Of a stretch of DNA of 5,577 bases, positions 1-5,577 are shown piece by piece (within the stretch, counting starts at the first letter, position 1; each line of letters starts with the position of its first letter). Both the position numbers and the translations under genes were made by a program. Where the stretch lies: the NCBI GenBank assembly GCA_002297865.1, contig DBKX01000309.1, positions 1,309-6,885 on the forward strand, written 5' to 3'. The stretch is from Lachnoclostridium sp. UBA739 (GTDB lineage Bacteria; Bacillota_A; Clostridia; Lachnospirales; Lachnospiraceae). The notes beneath the pieces were generated by a model that saw only the letters and a program-made list of their open reading frames with translations, did not search any database and had not been told where the DNA came from.

Positions 1-1
1 A

Positions 2-805
2 AAACAGCAGGTTTTAGGGGGCAATGGAATTACAATGCTTAGCTCCTTTGATGGGGTTAAGATAACGGCACATCGTGGCTTTTCTTCAAAGGCACCAGAA
101 AACACTATGCCAGCGTTTCAAGCTGCAATTGATTCCTTAGCTGATTATGTGGAATTTGATGTGCAGCAGACCCGGGATGGGGAAATAATTATATTACATG
201 ATTCTAATCTCTCCCGTACTTGTGGGAAAAATAAATTTATTTGGAATGTAGACTTTGATGAGGTGCGTGGCTTTGATGCAGGTGGATGGTTTTCAGAAGA
301 GTATGCAGGAACACAAATTCCCACGTTAGAAGAGGCAATTGCTCTTTGTAAGGGAAAAACTTTAATGAATATTGAGATAAAGAGCAATAGTCATTTTAAG
401 GACTTAGAGGAAAAGGTAGTATCACTCATACAAAAGTATGGTGTGCAAAAACAATGTGTGGTTCAGTCAACAGAGTATGCAACACTTACGAAGGTAAAAA
501 AACTAGATTCTTCTATTACTACAGGTTTGATTTTGATGGGAGCGTATGGTGAGTTTGAGGAAAGCTCCAGCATTGACTTTTTTAGTATACGGTCTACTTT
601 TGTAAACAAGAATATGGTAGAATCTGCTCATAAAAATGGTAAAGCAGTATATGCCTGGACGGTCAATACAAAAAATGAAATTCGAAGAATGAAAATTTTG
701 AAAGTTGATAATATCATAACGGACAGACCAATTTTGGCAAGAGAGCTATTATATCAGGATGAATTTAACATGTCGTTCATAAACTTGTTTAATTTATTAA
801 AATAA
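2..805 (+). CDS. Glycerophosphodiester phosphodiesterase domain protein, 5'-truncated at window edge
   Basis: This family hydrolyses glycerophosphodiesters to glycerol-3-phosphate and an alcohol, using a metal-dependent TIM-barrel. Counting from the first in-window ATG (position 35), the hallmark residues are all present: AHRG with H13, APENT with E22, the E40/D42 pair in VEFDVQ, H55 in the LHD motif, and E114/K116 in NIEIKS. The C-terminal half carries the usual AWTVN and DNIITDRP motifs. The frame stays open from position 35 back to position 2. The only G-rich stretch (AGGGGG, 16-21) lies 13 nt before that ATG, too far for a good ribosome binding site. I therefore read this as the C-terminal catalytic domain of a longer protein. 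In clostridia such domains often follow a multi-pass membrane domain, and the AYGEF and FFSIRSTFV segments remind me of that membrane-anchored subgroup (inference). If the ATG at 35 is real, the product is a 256-residue protein with no signal peptide. The last residues (NMSFINLFNLLK) are a short hydrophobic tail. No convincing terminator follows. Confidence 0.85.
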   Translation, partial: KQQVLGGNGITMLSSFDGVKITAHRGFSSKAPENTMPAFQAAIDSLADYVEFDVQQTRDGEIIILHDSNLSRTCGKNKFIWNVDFDEVRGFDAGGWFSEEYAGTQIPTLEEAIALCKGKTLMNIEIKSNSHFKDLEEKVVSLIQKYGVQKQCVVQSTEYATLTKVKKLDSSITTGLILMGAYGEFEESSSIDFFSIRSTFVNKNMVESAHKNGKAVYAWTVNTKNEIRRMKILKVDNIITDRPILARELLYQDEFNMSFINLFNLLK

Positions 806-915
806 TTTACACTTAATTTTTTTTGGTGCTGGAAAAGATGTAAATATTCTTGTAAAGGATTGGACTTAATAATTTTAAGAATTTCATTTATTTGTGTCAT
901 TTCATCATTTTTTGA

Positions 916-944
916 TTGCAAAAAGCGGATAAAGAATCTATAAT
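916..944 (+). promoter_or_regulatory. Sigma-A-type promoter of gdhA
   Basis: A perfect -10 hexamer, TATAAT (939-944), lies 17 bp after TTGCAA (916-921), which matches four of six bases of the -35 consensus. Transcription would start near 951-952, giving a leader of about 130 nt before the gdhA ATG. No other hexamer pair in the 806-1082 gap is as good. The stretch from 806 to 915 is AT-rich and shows no gene, no clear terminator and no other site I can support. Confidence 0.75.
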
Positions 945-951
945 GATTCTT
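932..951 (+). repeat. Perfect 7-bp inverted repeat centred on the gdhA -10 box
   Basis: The arms AAGAATC (932-938) and GATTCTT (945-951) are exact reverse complements, and the six bases between them are the -10 hexamer TATAAT. The second arm ends at the expected transcription start. A dyad in this position could be a repressor operator, but no regulator is known here and chance is possible in AT-rich DNA. A direct repeat of TTGCAAA (916-922 and 950-956) also brackets the promoter core. Confidence 0.4.
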
Positions 952-2417
<1,466 letters not shown>

Positions 2418-2449
2418 CTACAGTTAAAAGATTTCTTATGAAAGATAAG

Positions 2450-2485
2450 AGGTCTCAGAGATGTTATGTCTTTGAGGCCTTTTTT
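2450..2485 (+). terminator. Intrinsic terminator of gdhA
   Basis: A 13-bp stem pairs 2450-2462 (AGGTCTCAGAGAT) with 2468-2480 (GTCTTTGAGGCCT) around the loop GTTAT, with three G-U pairs. It is followed by a T-run at 2481-2485. The preceding AAG (2447-2449) can extend the stem into the T-run. It begins 33 nt after the gdhA stop codon. Confidence 0.88.
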
Positions 2486-2493
2486 AAATTATA

Positions 2494-2524
2494 GGGCTGC
2501 ATAGGACATGTGCCCCTTTTTTTT
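2494..2524 (+). terminator. Second, tandem intrinsic terminator
   Basis: GGGC (2494-2497) pairs with GCCC (2512-2515), and after a bulged T the helix continues as GCAT (2499-2502) with ATGT (2508-2511), including one G-U pair, around the loop AGGAC. Eight T residues follow at 2517-2524. The stem is shorter than that of the first terminator but the U-run is better. It probably backs up gdhA termination and insulates the next gene. Confidence 0.7.
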
Positions 2525-2536
2525 ATAGCTGAAATT

Positions 2537-2545
2537 TGCTATAAT
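2537..2545 (+). promoter_or_regulatory. Extended -10 promoter of the arylsulfotransferase-like gene
   Basis: TGCTATAAT is a full extended -10 element (TG, one base, TATAAT at 2540-2545). At 17-bp spacing the -35 position falls in the terminator T-run (2517-2522, TTTTTT), so there is no good -35 box and recognition would rest on the TG extension. The start would be near 2552, giving a short leader of about 30 nt. Confidence 0.65.
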
Positions 2546-2570
2546 AGGCGAAAGAGTAGGAAAATGAAAT

Positions 2571-2577
2571 AAGGGAG
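2571..2577 (+). promoter_or_regulatory. Ribosome binding site fixing the start at 2584
   Basis: AAGGGAG ends directly against the ATG at 2578, leaving no spacer, but lies 6 nt before the in-frame ATG at 2584. The second ATG is therefore the start, and the protein begins MKKVLVKV. Confidence 0.8.
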
Positions 2578-2583
2578 ATGCTT

Positions 2584-4344
2584 ATGAAGAAGGTTTTGGT
2601 TAAGGTGCTCGTTACGAGTGCTGTTATGATTAGTATACTAATTGCAGCAGTGGTATTTTTGCCCAAAGGAAAAACCAGCAACAAAGAAACAAATGAACTA
2701 GATTTGTTAACGGAATCCGCAGATAAACAAGGGATAAACAAAGGTGGTTCAAAACATGTATCTATTGGAAAAGATGAAACAATTATGCAATTTTCACATG
2801 GAAACGTGAAAGATATCTATAATGTAAAAAAATCAAAAGCAATAGCAAAAAGAATTGATAAGTTAAAAAAGCAGGCGCGTTATACATTCGATAATCCGTT
2901 ATTGATATGGAATGCTTATGGAACCAATAAACTTTCACTGTATTATTATTTTCGAGCTGAAGAGAGTACATATGTTACGTATACAATACAGGTGGCAGAT
3001 AGTAAGATCCCTGATTTTACAAGGACCTTGAATACCCACACAGATGGAAATCTGACCCGTGTTCATGAATACCTGTTAACAGGATTCGTTCCGGGATATC
3101 AGAATTATCTTGTGTTACGACAATACAATGGGAAAGGTAAGCTGGTTAAAAAGCAGTATTTTGATTTCTATGTAGATAAACTTAGGGATGGAGTAAAAAC
3201 GAAGATAGGTTATGAGGATGGTAAAAGTACAGCATCTATTAGCAATGGGTTGTTCGCAGTATGTGGATATCATGCTGGAGAAAAGAACATACCAAAGGCA
3301 ATTCCTCTCTATGATAACTCTGGAATAGTAAGAAGTGTGATTCCAATTGAAAATTATAGAACGGATAGGTTGGAGATATTAAGCAACTCTATGATTTATT
3401 CGGTTTCGAATCAGGCATTTGCACAGGTTTCCTCATTGGGGCAGGTTATGAATGTATATTCTTTAGGACGATATAGGCTACATCATGATTTTGTGTATAA
3501 TGATTATGGTCAGTTATGGTGCCTTGCAACTAAGAAGAACGCCCAGAGTATCTGCGACTATGTAATTTCTGTAGATGTAAAGGATGGAAAAGTGCAAAAG
3601 TTAGTTGACTTTGGAGAATTATTTCCTAAGGTAAAGAAGCAGGCAGCAAAAGCGAATAAGGCAAGACCACTTAATTGGATTAATCTAAATTCGATTGTTC
3701 GAATAGAGAGCAGTGACATTATTGTAAGTTCCAGAGAGTTGTCCAGTATCATACGAATTAATCATGTAACAAGTGGTTATCCAAAGATTGGATATATAAT
3801 TTCGGACAGTTCCATATGGAAAAAAACAAATAATAAAAAATATTTATTATTAAAGGGTGCATATCTCAACGAAAAGTGGTACAATTTAGATAGCGGTACT
3901 GAAAAGTTAGGGAAAGGAATACATAACTTCTCTTGTCAGTTGGGGCAGAACAGCGTCTCACTAGAGCAAGGAGCAGGTCTTTCGGAAGGGCAATATTATT
4001 TGACAATGCTTAATAATAATTATGCATATTCTACAATGGTACCTGGTATGAAATGGTCAAAGTTCACAAACGCTGGTTCGAAGCATAGAGCAGCAAGTAA
4101 TTCTTCCTACTATGAGTATTTAGTGGATGAAAAGGCAGGATACTTTGGCTTGAAACGGTCTTATGAACTTCCTTATACAGCCCAGGGAGGAAATGTCTTT
4201 TGGAATGGAACCAACACAATTGCAAATTCTATGGGAGAGAAGGTATTTGGCGAGTATGACAGCACTGGAAAGCTTATCCGGGAATTTTCTTTGAAAGCGT
4301 ATCGCGTTTATAAATATGATATGAAAAAAATTTGGTATTACTAA
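2584..4344 (+). CDS. Membrane-anchored aryl-sulfate sulfotransferase-family protein, probable catalytic loss
   Basis: The 586-residue product has a positively charged N-terminus and one hydrophobic segment (about residues 7-26) with no lipobox cysteine, so it is probably anchored with its body outside the cell. A lysine-rich linker (about 28-95) follows. A beta-rich domain (about 100-198, NPLLIWNAYGTNKLSLYYYF to YFDFYV) resembles the arylsulfotransferase N-terminal domain. The rest (about 208-586) resembles the beta-propeller catalytic domain: HHDFV (H300, H301), NWINLNSI (364-371), IVSSRELSSIIRI (R384), GQNSV (454-458), and the usual ending EYDSTGKLIREF...YRVYKYD. Active relatives move sulfate between phenols without PAPS, using two or three histidines and an arginine (His252, His356, Arg374 and His436 in E. 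coli). I remember the second and last sites as DWxHxNS and GQH. Here they are asparagine (N367, N456), so the covalent sulfuryl acceptor seems lost. It may be a binding or structural protein, or use other chemistry. It lies 16 nt upstream of galK, probably in one operon. Family assignment is fairly sure; function is not. Confidence 0.8.
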   Translation: MKKVLVKVLVTSAVMISILIAAVVFLPKGKTSNKETNELDLLTESADKQGINKGGSKHVSIGKDETIMQFSHGNVKDIYNVKKSKAIAKRIDKLKKQARYTFDNPLLIWNAYGTNKLSLYYYFRAEESTYVTYTIQVADSKIPDFTRTLNTHTDGNLTRVHEYLLTGFVPGYQNYLVLRQYNGKGKLVKKQYFDFYVDKLRDGVKTKIGYEDGKSTASISNGLFAVCGYHAGEKNIPKAIPLYDNSGIVRSVIPIENYRTDRLEILSNSMIYSVSNQAFAQVSSLGQVMNVYSLGRYRLHHDFVYNDYGQLWCLATKKNAQSICDYVISVDVKDGKVQKLVDFGELFPKVKKQAAKANKARPLNWINLNSIVRIESSDIIVSSRELSSIIRINHVTSGYPKIGYIISDSSIWKKTNNKKYLLLKGAYLNEKWYNLDSGTEKLGKGIHNFSCQLGQNSVSLEQGAGLSEGQYYLTMLNNNYAYSTMVPGMKWSKFTNAGSKHRAASNSSYYEYLVDEKAGYFGLKRSYELPYTAQGGNVFWNGTNTIANSMGEKVFGEYDSTGKLIREFSLKAYRVYKYDMKKIWYY

Positions 4345-4349
4345 TTTCT

Positions 4350-4355
4350 AGGAGG
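4350..4355 (+). promoter_or_regulatory. Ribosome binding site of galK, supporting a TTG start
   Basis: AGGAGG lies 5 nt before the TTG at 4361. No in-frame ATG or GTG lies near it, and the conserved galactokinase N-terminus needs a start this far upstream. The site overlaps the short gap after the preceding gene's stop codon, as expected within an operon. Confidence 0.85.
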
Positions 4356-4360
4356 TCATC

Positions 4361-5524
4361 TTGAGGACTAAAGTTTACGATGAATTTATAAAACAATTTG
4401 GTAATGAGGGGTGCATTCGAGTGTTCTTTGCACCGGGTAGAGTGAATTTGATTGGAGAACACACAGACTATAACGGGGGACATGTTTTTCCATGTGCGCT
4501 TACAATCGGAACTTATGTGGTGATTCGAAAGCGTCAAGATAAATTAATTCGTCTTTATTCTATGAATTTCGAAGAGATAGGAATCAAAGAATTGAATTTG
4601 GAAGAACTGCAGAAAGGCAGTATCCACAACTGGACAGCATATCCAGCAGGAATTGTATGGTCCTTATTGCAGAAAGGTTATACAGTTAGTAGTGGTTTTG
4701 ATATTTTATATTATGGAAATATTCCTAATGGCTCAGGATTGTCTTCATCTGCATCCATTGAAGTAGCTACAGCTTATGCATTAAGCAAAGTATTTGATTT
4801 TACAATATCCAATGTAGATATTGCGAAATTAAGCCAGTTTTCAGAGAATGAATTCAATCAAGTAAATTGCGGTATTATGGATCAGTTTGCTGTGTCAATG
4901 GGGAAAGCAGATCATGCAATTTATTTGGATACGGCAACATTAGAGTATCGCTATGCCCCAATTAAACTTGATAAAGAAAAAATTGTAATTATGAATACCT
5001 GCAAGCGTCGAGAGTTGGGTGATTCAAAATACAACGTAAGACGCACTGAGTGTCAGGAGGCTTTAAAACGTTTGCAAGAGGCAGTTCAGATAGAGTCCCT
5101 TGGAGATTTGACAATTGAAGAGTTTGAAGCGAAAAAAGACGTGATATCAGATGCGGTATTGATAAAGAGAGCAAAACATGCAGTTTATGAGAATCAACGT
5201 ACAATAAAAGCCGTAAAAGCACTAGAAGATAAAGATTTAACCCTGTTTGGCCAGTTAATGGTACAGTCACACGATTCTTTACGAGATGATTATGAGGTTA
5301 CAGGCGTTGAATTAGATACTTTGGTGGAAGAAACTTTAAAATGTGACGGCGTAATTGGTGCACGTATGACAGGAGCAGGTTTTGGCGGATGTGCCGTAAG
5401 TATTGTAAAGGATGACTGTGTACAAGAGGTTATTCAAACTGTTGGTGAAAATTATAAAGACAGAATTGGATACGCAGCAGAGTTTTATGTAGTTTCTGTT
5501 GGTAGCGGTCCAAAAGAATTATAA
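4361..5524 (+). CDS. galK: Galactokinase
   Basis: This cytoplasmic GHMP-family kinase phosphorylates alpha-D-galactose with ATP to give galactose-1-phosphate, the first committed Leloir-pathway step. At 387 residues it has the usual length. The galactokinase signature GRVNLIGEHTDYNGG spans residues 26-40, with R27, E33, H34 and D36 at sugar-binding and catalytic positions. The ATP-binding motif GNIPNGSGLSSSAS is at 119-132. The catalytic base is D174 in CGIMDQF, Y224 lies 50 residues later as in the human enzyme, and the third motif GAGFGG is at 338-343. Nothing is missing. Translation starts at TTG, chosen because AGGAGG lies 5 nt upstream. It follows the arylsulfotransferase-like gene by 16 nt and precedes galE by 19 nt, so it is probably cotranscribed from the promoter near 2540. 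I see no separate promoter, galactose operator or terminator at its ends. Confidence 0.97.
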   Translation: MRTKVYDEFIKQFGNEGCIRVFFAPGRVNLIGEHTDYNGGHVFPCALTIGTYVVIRKRQDKLIRLYSMNFEEIGIKELNLEELQKGSIHNWTAYPAGIVWSLLQKGYTVSSGFDILYYGNIPNGSGLSSSASIEVATAYALSKVFDFTISNVDIAKLSQFSENEFNQVNCGIMDQFAVSMGKADHAIYLDTATLEYRYAPIKLDKEKIVIMNTCKRRELGDSKYNVRRTECQEALKRLQEAVQIESLGDLTIEEFEAKKDVISDAVLIKRAKHAVYENQRTIKAVKALEDKDLTLFGQLMVQSHDSLRDDYEVTGVELDTLVEETLKCDGVIGARMTGAGFGGCAVSIVKDDCVQEVIQTVGENYKDRIGYAAEFYVVSVGSGPKEL

Positions 5525-5528
5525 GCGG

Positions 5529-5534
5529 AAAGGA
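5529..5534 (+). promoter_or_regulatory. Ribosome binding site of galE
   Basis: AAAGGA lies 9 nt before the ATG at 5544 and 4 nt after the galK stop codon. It supports the start of the truncated gene at the right edge. Confidence 0.65.
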
Positions 5535-5543
5535 TTTGAGAAT

Positions 5544-5577
5544 ATGAAAGTGTTAGTATTAGGTGGAGCAGGATATA
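5544..5577 (+). CDS. galE: UDP-glucose 4-epimerase, first 11 codons, 3'-truncated by window edge
   Basis: Only MKVLVLGGAGY is visible. This is the first beta strand and glycine-rich NAD-binding turn (GGAGY, normally continuing IGSH) of the extended short-chain dehydrogenase family. The family also includes other nucleotide-sugar epimerases and dehydratases, so the fragment alone does not prove the substrate. The position 19 nt after galK, with its own ribosome binding site, makes galE by far the likeliest reading. It would interconvert UDP-galactose and UDP-glucose, completing galactose entry with a uridylyltransferase that would lie outside the window. Confidence 0.8.
   Translation, partial: MKVLVLGGAGY

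Noticed and set aside
805..845. Inverted repeat ATTTACA / TGTAAAT just after the phosphodiesterase gene
   Set aside because: It has seven mostly A-T pairs with a 27-nt loop and no T-run after the second arm. It is too weak to call a terminator.
2578..2583. ATG at 2578 as the start of the arylsulfotransferase-like gene
   Set aside because: It abuts the AAGGGAG with no spacer. The ATG at 2584 is 6 nt away.
3829..3851. Perfect 9-bp inverted repeat AATAATAAA / TTTATTATT
   Set aside because: It consists only of A and T, lies inside an intact coding region, and is produced by ordinary codons for Asn, Lys, Tyr and Leu. There is no sign of a terminator function.
4989..5270. Antisense open frame inside galK
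   Set aside because: It lies wholly within a well-conserved galactokinase gene and has no ribosome binding site or domain. It is a shadow frame.

Overview
The window reads as chromosomal DNA of a low-GC Gram-positive anaerobe, most likely a Clostridia/Lachnospiraceae member (inference). The reasons are AT-rich DNA, strong AGGAGG-type ribosome binding sites, TTA/AGA codon preference, a glutamate dehydrogenase close in layout to clostridial ones, and an arylsulfotransferase-fold surface protein with the N-terminal domain I associate with that family. All genes are on the + strand.

Layout. (1) 2-805: the C-terminal catalytic domain of a glycerophosphodiester phosphodiesterase, whose frame is open to the left edge, so the gene probably starts outside the window. 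(2) 806-1082: an intergenic region with a clear promoter (TTGCAA-17-TATAAT) and a roughly 130-nt leader that can fold into hairpins. (3) 1083-2417: gdhA, glutamate dehydrogenase, with the codon use of a highly expressed gene. (4) 2450-2524: two tandem intrinsic terminators, followed at once by an extended -10 promoter. (5) 2584-4344: a membrane-anchored extracellular protein of the aryl-sulfate sulfotransferase fold in which two catalytic histidines appear to be asparagine. (6) 4361-5524: galK, with a TTG start. (7) 5544 to the right edge: the first 11 codons of what is almost certainly galE.

The window holds at least three transcription units: the tail of the phosphodiesterase gene, monocistronic gdhA, and a probable operon of the arylsulfotransferase-like gene, galK and galE (gaps of 16 and 19 nt, no terminator between). 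gdhA links ammonium assimilation to 2-oxoglutarate. galK and galE are Leloir-pathway steps that turn galactose into UDP-sugars. The phosphodiesterase would release glycerol-3-phosphate from glycerophosphodiesters.

I see no mobile element, CRISPR array, tRNA or rRNA, and no clearly new multi-gene system. The items most worth a second look are the catalytically altered arylsulfotransferase-like protein placed ahead of galactose genes, and the structured gdhA leader. Three start codons were decided by ribosome binding site position: gdhA at 1083 rather than 1074, the arylsulfotransferase-like gene at 2584 rather than 2578, and galK at the TTG at 4361.
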